This document shows, piece after piece, positions 34,879 to 42,252 of a DNA stretch of 64,000 nt. Source of the DNA: Chryseobacterium sp. (GTDB taxonomy: Bacteria > Bacteroidota > Bacteroidia > Flavobacteriales > Weeksellaceae). Location of the stretch: contig NZ_CP044507.1 of the NCBI RefSeq assembly GCF_008831505.1, positions 1,488,001 to 1,552,000 on the forward strand, in the 5' to 3' direction. The notes beneath the pieces are model-generated. The model saw nothing but the letters and a program-made list of their open reading frames with translations. It did no database searches and had not been told where the DNA came from. The translations under genes and the position numbers were made by a program. Numbering within the stretch: position 1 is the stretch's first letter; each line of letters starts with the position of its first letter.

Positions 34879-35967
34879 ATGGTTAATCATGACTATCCGA
34901 AACCGGCAAACTACGATATGATCGTCTTTTGTCATCTGCGCTGGGATTTTGTCTATCAGCGTCCTCAACACCTGATCAGCCGTTTGGCAAAGGACTATAA
35001 GGTGTTAGTAATTGAGGAGCCCGTACCTACACGTCTGAACGGAAAAGGACCCTTTGAAATAAAGGAAGTTTATCCAAATGTGCATGTGTGCCGTCCACCG
35101 GTAAACAGTATGAACGACATTGGGCGCTACCTTCGTAAGAAACTCCCGAAGAACAGCTTCCGGGTGGGCTGGTTTTACTCTCCCGCATTCGTATCAGTAT
35201 TGGAAGAACTTGATTTTGACACTGTAGTTTACGACTGCATGGACGAACTCACCCTTTTCCGTGGCGCTTCTCCCGAACTTGTAGGTCAGGAAAAAGCGCT
35301 GATGTCAGCGGCAGACGTGGTGTATACGGGTGGAAAATCACTCTACGAATCCAAAGCAAAAAAGCATCATAACGTGCACTGCTTCCCAAGCTCTGTTGAT
35401 ATTGAGCACTTCTCCGGTAAAAATGGTGTCCAGGCTGAAAAACCGGCTGATATGTTGGGAATTCCCGGAACAGTTGTAGGATATTATGGCGTTATTGATG
35501 AGCGTATTGACCTTAATCTCCTAAAAAAAACGGCCGCGCTGGCGCCTGAAATTTCCTTCGTAATGGTTGGTCCACTCTGCAAGATCAGTGAAAATGACCT
35601 GCCAAAAGCGGAAAACATTTACTATCTGGGTATGAAGTCATACGAAGAATTACCTGCCTATCTGCACCATTTCGACATTGCAATGATGCCGTTTGCGCTT
35701 AATGATTCTACGAGGTTTATAAGTCCAACGAAAACCCTGGAGTATATGGCAGCAAACAAACCTATTATCTCCACCCGGATTAAGGATGTGGAGAGAGATT
35801 ACAGCCATTGCATTATGCTCATAGATAACGAACAGGATTTTCTGAAAGCGATTACAAATCCGGAGCGTAATTTCAGTGGCAGCTACGCTGAAATTCTTAT
35901 GAACACCTCCTGGGACCGTACCGCAAAAAAAATGGGCGCAATCATTGAAAAAACACTGGCGGTATGA
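34879..35967 (+). CDS. glycosyltransferase, GT-B fold (TuaH-like)
   Basis: 362 residues. The opening MIVFCHLRWDFVYQRPQHL and the later VGYYGVIDERIDLNLL, MVGPL and SPTKTLEYMAANKPIIST segments fit a GT-B glycosyltransferase like TuaH of teichuronic acid synthesis, with the acceptor site in the N-terminal lobe and the nucleotide-sugar site around SPTKTLEYMA. Cytoplasmic, no membrane helix. First gene of an operon; its stop overlaps the mutase start by 4 bp. A galactofuranosyl transfer is suggested by that neighbour only. Confidence 0.82.
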   Translation: MVNHDYPKPANYDMIVFCHLRWDFVYQRPQHLISRLAKDYKVLVIEEPVPTRLNGKGPFEIKEVYPNVHVCRPPVNSMNDIGRYLRKKLPKNSFRVGWFYSPAFVSVLEELDFDTVVYDCMDELTLFRGASPELVGQEKALMSAADVVYTGGKSLYESKAKKHHNVHCFPSSVDIEHFSGKNGVQAEKPADMLGIPGTVVGYYGVIDERIDLNLLKKTAALAPEISFVMVGPLCKISENDLPKAENIYYLGMKSYEELPAYLHHFDIAMMPFALNDSTRFISPTKTLEYMAANKPIISTRIKDVERDYSHCIMLIDNEQDFLKAITNPERNFSGSYAEILMNTSWDRTAKKMGAIIEKTLAV

Positions 35968-37088
35968 AGGCAGATATCCTGATCATAGGGGCAGGCATCT
36001 CCGGTGCTACATTAGCAGAGCGATATGCCAATGCCGGCAAAAAAGTGCTCATTATTGAAAAAAGAGATCATATAGCAGGAAACTGTTATGATCATTACGA
36101 TGAAAACGGAATTCTTGTATCCAAATATGGTGCCCACCTCTTTCACACCAACGATGCGGAGGTTTGGGAATATGTAAACCGGTTTGGCGAATGGTACCCC
36201 TGGGAACACCGCGTAGTAGCACGTGTTGACGATAAAACTGTTCCAATTCCTGTTAATATTTCAACTGTTAATATCCTCTTTGGCGAAAACCTGGAAACAG
36301 AAGAACAAATGAAGCAGTGGCTGGAAGCGAACCGCATTCCGTTTGAAACACCTGCCAATGGTGAGGAGGCCGTCCTGAACCGCGTAGGTCCGGTGCTGTA
36401 TGATAAAATGTTTAAACATTATACAAAGAAACAGTGGGACAAATATCCGGCAGAACTGCACGCATCCGTACTGGAACGGATACCTGTACGTTCAAGTTAT
36501 GACGACCGCTACTTTTCCGACACCTACCAGGCACTTCCGAAAGGTGGATATACCAAAGTTTTTGAAAATATGCTCAGCCATCCAAACATTACCGTACTTC
36601 TGAATACAGATTATTTTGATGTGAAGGACCAGTATGACGGCTATGAGAAACTGTTTTACACGGGTCCTATTGACCGATTTTTTGAGTTTGAGGAGGAACT
36701 GACCGAAAAACTGGAGTACAGGTCCATCAACTTTGTAACAGAGCAGGTAGATGCAGAATATTTTCAGGAGAACTCCGTGGTGAATTATCCCGGACGCGAG
36801 GTGGATTTTACACGTATTGTGGAATACAAGTATTTCGGAAATCAAAAATCCGCTAAAACCAGTATAGTGAAGGAATTTACCGTGGATGAAGGTGAACCCT
36901 ACTATCCGGTTCCCAACGAGAAAAACCAACTGATTTACGAGAAGTATAAAGCCCGGGCAGACCAGCTTACAGATGTTTACTTCGTAGGACGCCTGGCGAA
37001 CTATAAGTACTTCAATATGGACCAGGCATTTAAAAACGCACTGGACCTTTACCGGACACTTGAGCACGCAAAAGCTGACGCCTTATGA
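35964..37088 (+). CDS. glf: UDP-galactopyranose mutase
   Basis: Flavoenzyme of 374 residues that interconverts UDP-galactopyranose and UDP-galactofuranose, the donor for galactofuranose in surface glycans. FAD-binding motif IIGAGISGATLAERYA at the N-terminus with the acidic residue in IIEKR; KYGAHLFHTND and YTKKQWDKYP are UGM signatures, and FVGRLANYKYFNMDQ is the conserved C-terminal motif. Overlaps both neighbours by 4 bp (ATGA), so all three are translationally coupled. Confidence 0.95.
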   Translation: MKADILIIGAGISGATLAERYANAGKKVLIIEKRDHIAGNCYDHYDENGILVSKYGAHLFHTNDAEVWEYVNRFGEWYPWEHRVVARVDDKTVPIPVNISTVNILFGENLETEEQMKQWLEANRIPFETPANGEEAVLNRVGPVLYDKMFKHYTKKQWDKYPAELHASVLERIPVRSSYDDRYFSDTYQALPKGGYTKVFENMLSHPNITVLLNTDYFDVKDQYDGYEKLFYTGPIDRFFEFEEELTEKLEYRSINFVTEQVDAEYFQENSVVNYPGREVDFTRIVEYKYFGNQKSAKTSIVKEFTVDEGEPYYPVPNEKNQLIYEKYKARADQLTDVYFVGRLANYKYFNMDQAFKNALDLYRTLEHAKADAL

Positions 37089-38212
37089 GAAGTCCGCAGA
37101 TTTTCAAAAGTTATTGGCAGGGCGGCTTTGAATGCGCAGACCATATCAACCGGCATGGCGACCGTGTAAACCTGCTGCAGGAAACCCAGCACGACCTGCG
37201 GGTAGCTGAAGATTACCGGCTACTGACCGATCTGGAAATATACACCGTAAGGGAAGGTATTTGCTGGAGTAATGTTGAAAAAACACCCGGCATCTATGAT
37301 TTTTCAGAAGTTCTAAGAAGGATGAGGGCGGCGCAGGACTTGGGAATCCAACAGGTTTGGGACCTTATTCATTTTGGATACCCGGACGGACTGTTCCCCA
37401 CCCATCCCCATTTTGCTGCAAGATTTGAACAGCTTTGCCGGGCTTTTGCACGCTTTTATAAAGAACACAGCAACGACACGCTCTTCGTAGTACCGATCAA
37501 CGAGATTAGTTTCCTTTCGTGGATGTCCGGCGAAAACAGAGGTACAGTTCCGTTTGCAGCACATAACGGCTGGGACATCAAGTATCATTTGTGCAACGCG
37601 GCCATCCGCGGAATCCGTGCATTGAAGGAAGAGGTGCCGGAATGCAGGATCGTGCTTGTGGAACCGCTTATTCGCATTCACAGTCATGGCGGCTGCGAGC
37701 TGGATCTACAGCGCAGGAATGAGTATCAGTTTGAGGCAATGGACATTATCGGAGGACGTATGTGTCCCGAACTGGGAGGTGAAGAAGGTTTCCTGGACAT
37801 ACTCGGTTTCAATTATTACTGGAACTGCCAGTGGCGCGGTGAAGGCGAAAGTCTGTGCTGGCCGGATCTGACTGATGAAAGAATTCCTCTTCATCAATTG
37901 CTCCTACAGGCCTATGGCCGGTATAAGAAACCAATATTTCTTTCGGAAACGGGGCATTTTGGTGAGGGCCGCGCTGAATGGATAAATGAAATTGCCAATG
38001 AAACCCGTATGGCAGCTGAGATGGGTGCCGATTTTCACGGAATATGCATTTATCCTGTAACCGACCGGCCGGACTGGGACAACCTCTCCAACTACAGCAA
38101 TTGCGGCCTTTTCGATTTGGATGAACAATGTAACCGCATAGCCCACACGCAATCTATAGCTGAACTCCGGCAAATTATGGAATTACAGAACACCCCGGAA
38201 CACGTTAACTAA
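37085..38212 (+). CDS. clan A glycoside hydrolase-like protein (COG2723-type)
   Basis: 375 residues forming a TIM barrel. Candidate acid/base Glu in VVPINEISF and nucleophile Glu in FLSETGHFGEG fit clan GH-A spacing; early barrel strand DLEIYTVREGICWSNVEKTPG also matches beta-glucosidase-like proteins. No signal peptide, so it would act in the cytoplasm, unusual for a polysaccharide hydrolase. It may be an inactive or transglycosylating relative serving the glycan made by its neighbours. Its start overlaps glf by 4 bp. Confidence 0.72.
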   Translation: MRSPQIFKSYWQGGFECADHINRHGDRVNLLQETQHDLRVAEDYRLLTDLEIYTVREGICWSNVEKTPGIYDFSEVLRRMRAAQDLGIQQVWDLIHFGYPDGLFPTHPHFAARFEQLCRAFARFYKEHSNDTLFVVPINEISFLSWMSGENRGTVPFAAHNGWDIKYHLCNAAIRGIRALKEEVPECRIVLVEPLIRIHSHGGCELDLQRRNEYQFEAMDIIGGRMCPELGGEEGFLDILGFNYYWNCQWRGEGESLCWPDLTDERIPLHQLLLQAYGRYKKPIFLSETGHFGEGRAEWINEIANETRMAAEMGADFHGICIYPVTDRPDWDNLSNYSNCGLFDLDEQCNRIAHTQSIAELRQIMELQNTPEHVN

Positions 38213-38226
38213 TAAACAAATCTACA

Positions 38227-38709
38227 ATGGAAAATTCAAAAACTATAGGTATTACTTTCAGCTGTTTCGACCTGCTGCATGCGGGTCATGTACGGATGCT
38301 CGCCGAAGCGCGTGCTCAGTGCGATTACCTTATCGTAGGCCTGCAAACGGATCCCACCATAGACCGGCCGGAGAAAAACAAGCCCACACAGACAGTGGTT
38401 GAGCGCTATATACAGCTGAAAGGCTGCAGGTATGTAGATGAGATTATCCCCTACACCACCGAAAAGGACCTGGAAGATATACTTCAGCTGTACTCCATAG
38501 ACGTACGGATTGTGGGCTCCGAATATAAGGACAAAGACTTTACCGGTAGGGATTATTGTGACGAAAACAACATCGTTCTCTACTTCAATGAAAGGCGGCA
38601 CCGCTTTTCCAGCACGAATCTGCGGAAGGAAATCTACCGTATGGAAAACCAAAAAGTACAAGAAAATTTACCGGAACTGAACGGCGTACACCGCAAAGCC
38701 CTTTCATAA
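38227..38709 (+). CDS. cytidylyltransferase family protein (TagD-like)
   Basis: 160 residues. The nucleotidyltransferase motif HAGH in FDLLHAGHVRML, then RYIQLKGC, RIVGSEYKDKDFTGRD and SSTNLRKEI correspond to the CTP-binding motifs of glycerol-3-phosphate cytidylyltransferase and relatives. It would make CDP-glycerol or a similar activated alcohol. Last gene of the operon, 14 bp after the hydrolase-like gene and followed by a strong palindromic terminator. Confidence 0.82.
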   Translation: MENSKTIGITFSCFDLLHAGHVRMLAEARAQCDYLIVGLQTDPTIDRPEKNKPTQTVVERYIQLKGCRYVDEIIPYTTEKDLEDILQLYSIDVRIVGSEYKDKDFTGRDYCDENNIVLYFNERRHRFSSTNLRKEIYRMENQKVQENLPELNGVHRKALS

Positions 38710-38711
38710 AC

Positions 38712-38745
38712 CGGAGCGCAGGAATATTCCTGCGCTCCGATTTTA
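38712..38745. terminator. 28-bp perfect palindrome terminator
   Basis: CGGAGCGCAGGAAT (38712-38725) and its exact complement ATTCCTGCGCTCCG (38726-38739), followed by ATTTTAT. It lies between convergent genes and can serve both strands. Confidence 0.8.
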
Positions 38746-39135
38746 TATAAAATGTTTCTGTTCAGAATCGTCTTCATCATCATCTTCATCATCAAGGTCT
38801 TCCAGATCCCATTCATCATAACCAAACTCATCATCTTCATCCAAAGTCCAGGAATCCTGTTCATTAGCCATATTTTCCATCACCAACTCATGAAACTCCT
38901 GAAAACGGAAGTTGTAAGTTTCGTCCAGTAAGGCCAGTTCATTTTCAACATCGATTAGGAGATCCTCGTCTTCGTCCGTTAATTCTTCAGGGGCGGCCAC
39001 GTTATACAGCCAGATCTTATCTCGCTGGAGGATGCAGTATACTTTGTATATTACCTTTTCTGCCGTGGTACGGTCCGAGCCGATTAATTCATCAAATGCG
39101 GTGAGGTTTTCGAGATAAAAATTTCTGTCAATCAT
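38743..39135 (-). CDS. hypothetical protein with very acidic tail
   Basis: 130 residues. The first about 95 form a helical domain of unknown family (DELIGSDRTTAEKVIYKVYC and on). The last about 35 are almost all Asp and Glu (EDLDDEDDDEDDSEQ). Such tails occur in nucleic acid mimics and in proteins that bind basic partners, but nothing here proves a role. A TATATTTG -7 element lies on the minus strand at 39203-39196, giving a leader of about 55 nt. Confidence 0.7.
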   Translation of the reverse strand: MIDRNFYLENLTAFDELIGSDRTTAEKVIYKVYCILQRDKIWLYNVAAPEELTDEDEDLLIDVENELALLDETYNFRFQEFHELVMENMANEQDSWTLDEDDEFGYDEWDLEDLDDEDDDEDDSEQKHFI

Positions 39136-39325
39136 TTATTTTGGAATAACAAACATTGGGATGCATCAGTACCAACGGTGCATGAAATGTCTTTGCAAAT
39201 ATACTAAAGATTAAAGACAGCAGCACTTAGCAGCAGCTCAGTGATGGGTTTTATGAAAGGGTAAGACAATTCAGCGCGCGATGGTCACATTTTTGCATAA
39301 TTTTCTCCAAATCAATTTACGAGTA

Positions 39326-39610
39326 ATGAAAAGAAAATCCGTGCTTGTAGGCCTGGCCACAGCTACTCTATTGCTGGCTTCCTGCAAAGAAAATGAAGTG
39401 GACCGTTTACGCCAGGAGAATGAAGAACTGAAAGAAACGAAGGGACTTACGCGCTCCGATTCTGTGGAAATTTACAATGCCATACAGCATGACAGCAAGA
39501 GGCGTTTTGCCACAGGATTTCTGGACAGCATTAAAAAGCGCGACATCAAACTTTACGAGGCTTTCATAGAGGAAGCAGAATCACGCAACACGTTGCTTTT
39601 GCCGGATTAG
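39326..39610 (+). CDS. small lipoprotein
   Basis: 94 residues with signal peptide and lipobox LLASC (Cys20), then a short coiled coil (NEVDRLRQENEELKE) and a charged helical tail. Coiled-coil lipoproteins of this size can act as periplasmic spacers, but no family is recognised. The ATG at 39326 is chosen because the lipobox lies at the right distance from it. Confidence 0.7.
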   Translation: MKRKSVLVGLATATLLLASCKENEVDRLRQENEELKETKGLTRSDSVEIYNAIQHDSKRRFATGFLDSIKKRDIKLYEAFIEEAESRNTLLLPD

Positions 39611-39615
39611 TCGGT

Positions 39616-40296
39616 TTATTTATCCCCCTTTTTAAGGAATTTAGCATTCACATACTCCCACACCATGGGTAACAGAGAGATTCCTATAATTGCGAAGATT
39701 ACTGTTTCAAAATTTTCCTGCACGACGGGAAGGTTGCCGAAGAAATAACCCATCAGCGTCAGGCTCCACACCCAAACAAAAGCCCCAATCACATTGTACT
39801 TGATAAAGGTTGAATAGTTCATGGATCCAATTCCGGCCACAAACGGTGCGAACGTCCGCACAATAGGTACAAACCGGGCAATGATGATTGTTTTTGGACC
39901 ATTTTTGCTGTAAAACGCCTGTGTTTGCTCAATATACTTTGGGTTTACAAGCTGCTTATCTCCTAATTTAAAGCTCAGCATCCTGAGTCCCACATTTTTT
40001 CCAAGATAGTAATTCAGCGTATCCCCCAGGATGGCCGCTATAGTGAGCAAGGCCAGAATAAGCCAAAGGTTGAGACTGGCAGTTTCGCCTGTGGCTCCAA
40101 TTACCCCCGCACAGAAGGTTCCGGCAGCGAAAAGCAGTGAATCGCCGGGAAGGAATGGCATCACTACCAGTCCGGTTTCCACAAAAATAATCAGGAAGAG
40201 GATGAGGTAAATCCATAATCCATAATCCAAAATCATGGTGTACAGATGCTTATCGAGGTTCAGGAAAAAATCAAGTACAGTTTGTAAAAACTCCAT
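39616..40296 (-). CDS. DedA-family membrane protein
   Basis: 226 residues with about five hydrophobic segments. The family motifs are present: FVETGLVVMPFLPGDSLLF (first re-entrant helix), GDTLNYYLGKNVG, and RFVPIVRTFAPFVAGIGSMNY. DedA proteins are required for membrane homeostasis, and some act as undecaprenyl-phosphate or phospholipid flippases. The start at 40296 is supported by a TATTTTTG -7 element 25-32 bp upstream; a frame extending to 40362 would reach past that promoter. Confidence 0.9.
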   Translation of the reverse strand: MEFLQTVLDFFLNLDKHLYTMILDYGLWIYLILFLIIFVETGLVVMPFLPGDSLLFAAGTFCAGVIGATGETASLNLWLILALLTIAAILGDTLNYYLGKNVGLRMLSFKLGDKQLVNPKYIEQTQAFYSKNGPKTIIIARFVPIVRTFAPFVAGIGSMNYSTFIKYNVIGAFVWVWSLTLMGYFFGNLPVVQENFETVIFAIIGISLLPMVWEYVNAKFLKKGDK

Positions 40297-40320
40297 ATTC
40301 AGTGCAGGTTTAGATGGCTG

Positions 40321-40328
40321 CAAAAATA
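40321..40328 (-). promoter_or_regulatory. -7 element TATTTTTG of the DedA gene
   Basis: Minus-strand TATTTTTG fits TAnnTTTG. RNA start near 40315, giving a leader of about 19 nt before the ATG at 40296. No -33 TTG at 20 bp. The rest of the gap (40329-40739) shows only a small hairpin (ACCGGCTCAAGCCGGT near 40527) and no gene. Confidence 0.5.
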
Positions 40329-40739
40329 CGGTAAAGAATTGAAGGTAAAGATACTTCCGCACGACAAATATGCAGCTATTAATAATTTCCTATACCTTCC
40401 GGTCCGTTCGTGATGAAGGGCTGATTGCATTTTGCTACATTCCTTAAAGGCCGCCAACTTCCCTATTGTTTTGGGTTTCAAAAGTTGAATTAGATCCCCG
40501 CTTTGCTGAATTTCATTGAAGACACCGGCTCAAGCCGGTAAATTGCAACCGTAAAAGGTAATCCAAAACTTCACTGTTTATCCGGTTATCATTTGATATT
40601 GCAGTCCAATCGCATCAGCAAAATTATTACAGACTGAGAACTGTTGAATTTTATGCCGACTTCAGCACCTAAGTGGTAGGTCCCGGGAATCCGTTGCCAA
40701 TTACTTGATCTAATCAAGATATTCCAGAGCTATTATTAT

Positions 40740-40747
40740 TAAATTTG
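40740..40747 (+). promoter_or_regulatory. -7 element TAAATTTG of the SDR gene
   Basis: TAAATTTG fits TAnnTTTG; the RNA would start near 40753, 37 nt before the ATG at 40790. It argues against the TTG start inside the box at 40745. Confidence 0.5.
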
Positions 40748-40789
40748 ATACACCAACGAAATCAAAACCAATCAATAAAATTTAACAGA

Positions 40790-41545
40790 ATGAAAAAATT
40801 AGAGAACAAAGTAGCAGTGATCACGGGCGCAGGATCCGGTATCGGAAAGTCAACTGCGCTTCTTTTTGCACGCGAAGGTGCCAGAGTAGTTGTAAGTGAC
40901 ATCAACGCTGAGCATGGCAATCAGGTCGTGTCAGAAATTGAAGGTATGGGCGGTGAAGCTTTTTTTGTAATGGCAGATTCGTCCAGCCCCGGAGACAATG
41001 AAAGGCTGGTATCGGAAACGGTGAAAAAATACGGCAGACTGGACATTGCGGTAAACAATGCGGGTATCGGCGGAGAAATAAACAAGGCCGGAGACATGAC
41101 CGTTGAGGGTTGGAAAAAAGTGATTGACATCAACCTTTCCAGTGTATTTTACGGCGTAAAGTACCAGGCTCCCCAAATGGTGAAAGACGGTGGCGGCAGC
41201 ATCATCAACATAGCCTCAATATTGGGTCAGGCGGGATTTGCTAGCTCCAGCGGATATGTGGCAGCCAAGCATGGCGTGGTGGGATTGACAAAAGCTGTAG
41301 CCTGGGAATATGCCAAGGAGAATGTCCGCATCAATGCGGTAGGTCCGGGTTTTGTATACAGTGGAATGGTGAACGAAGAATCCATGGGCAAAGAAGCACT
41401 CACTTTTCTGGAAACCAAGCATGCTTTCGGCAGATTAGGACAACCAGAAGAAATAGCGGCCATGCTGCTGTTCCTGGCCTCAGATGATGCCTCCTTTGTG
41501 ACCGGATCCTATTATCCTGTAGACGGCGGCTATCTTGCTGTTTAA
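40790..41545 (+). CDS. short-chain dehydrogenase/reductase
   Basis: NAD(P)-dependent oxidoreductase of 251 residues, classical SDR: cofactor motif TGAGSGIG near the N-terminus, NNAGIGG in strand 4, catalytic Ser in INIASILGQ, YVAAK catalytic Tyr-Lys pair, and the typical ending FVTGSYYPVDGGYLAV. An Asp (VSDIN) at the end of strand 2 favours NAD(H). Substrate unknown. It is followed 40 bp later by an FMN reductase. Confidence 0.9.
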   Translation: MKKLENKVAVITGAGSGIGKSTALLFAREGARVVVSDINAEHGNQVVSEIEGMGGEAFFVMADSSSPGDNERLVSETVKKYGRLDIAVNNAGIGGEINKAGDMTVEGWKKVIDINLSSVFYGVKYQAPQMVKDGGGSIINIASILGQAGFASSSGYVAAKHGVVGLTKAVAWEYAKENVRINAVGPGFVYSGMVNEESMGKEALTFLETKHAFGRLGQPEEIAAMLLFLASDDASFVTGSYYPVDGGYLAV

Positions 41546-41585
41546 AAACAGGTGCAATCCTTAACTACTAATCAATCACTATATT

Positions 41586-42131
41586 ATGGCAAAAAAAATC
41601 GCAGTAATTGTAGGTTCTCTCAGGAAAGAATCCTACAACAGAAAAATCGCTCAAGAAATGATCCGGCTTTCCGAAGGTAAACTGGAGATGAAGATCGTGG
41701 AGATCGCAGACTTACCGCTTTATACGGAGGACCTTGACCAGAATCCACCGGAAGCGTGGACTTCTTTTCGGGAGCAGATTAAGGGTGCAGACGGCCTGCT
41801 AATTGTCTCGCCGGAGTACAATCGTACCATTCCGGGAGCACTAAAAAATGCAGTTGATGTGGGCTCGCGCCCTTACGGCAGTTCCGTCTGGCCGGGAAAA
41901 CCGGGAGCTGTAGTGACCTCATCTATAAGTTCGCTGGGTGGTCTGGCCGCCAACCATCATATCCGTCAGGCTTTTGTATTTGTAGATGTACCCTTGATGC
42001 AACAGCCCGAAGCCTATATCGGAAATGCAGCTGAAATATTTAAAGAAGACGGTAAAACGCTTGTTGCCGATACCGAAAAATTCCTCAGCGATTTTATTGA
42101 TGCCTTCCATCAATGGGTTATGAAATTTTAA
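41586..42131 (+). CDS. NADPH-dependent FMN reductase family protein
   Basis: 181-residue flavodoxin-like quinone, chromate or azo reductase. The FMN phosphate loop is GSLRKESYN, and SPEYNRTIPGALKNAVD is the family signature for the FMN ring and dimer contact. Likely protects against quinone and redox stress. It forms a pair with the SDR gene and ends at a strong terminator. Confidence 0.9.
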   Translation: MAKKIAVIVGSLRKESYNRKIAQEMIRLSEGKLEMKIVEIADLPLYTEDLDQNPPEAWTSFREQIKGADGLLIVSPEYNRTIPGALKNAVDVGSRPYGSSVWPGKPGAVVTSSISSLGGLAANHHIRQAFVFVDVPLMQQPEAYIGNAAEIFKEDGKTLVADTEKFLSDFIDAFHQWVMKF

Positions 42132-42154
42132 CATCTTCATTCACGGTATTCAAG

Positions 42155-42182
42155 GCCTTATTCTTCGTAATAAGGCTTTTTT
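42155..42182 (+). terminator. terminator after the FMN reductase gene
   Basis: GCCTTATT (42155-42162), short loop, AATAAGGC (42169-42176), then six T. Confidence 0.9.
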
Positions 42183-42252
42183 ATGTCCGAACAACCATCG
42201 CTGTTTTCATAATTATGCCTAATTTTAAGGTGTCATCCCCGAACAGCAGAAT

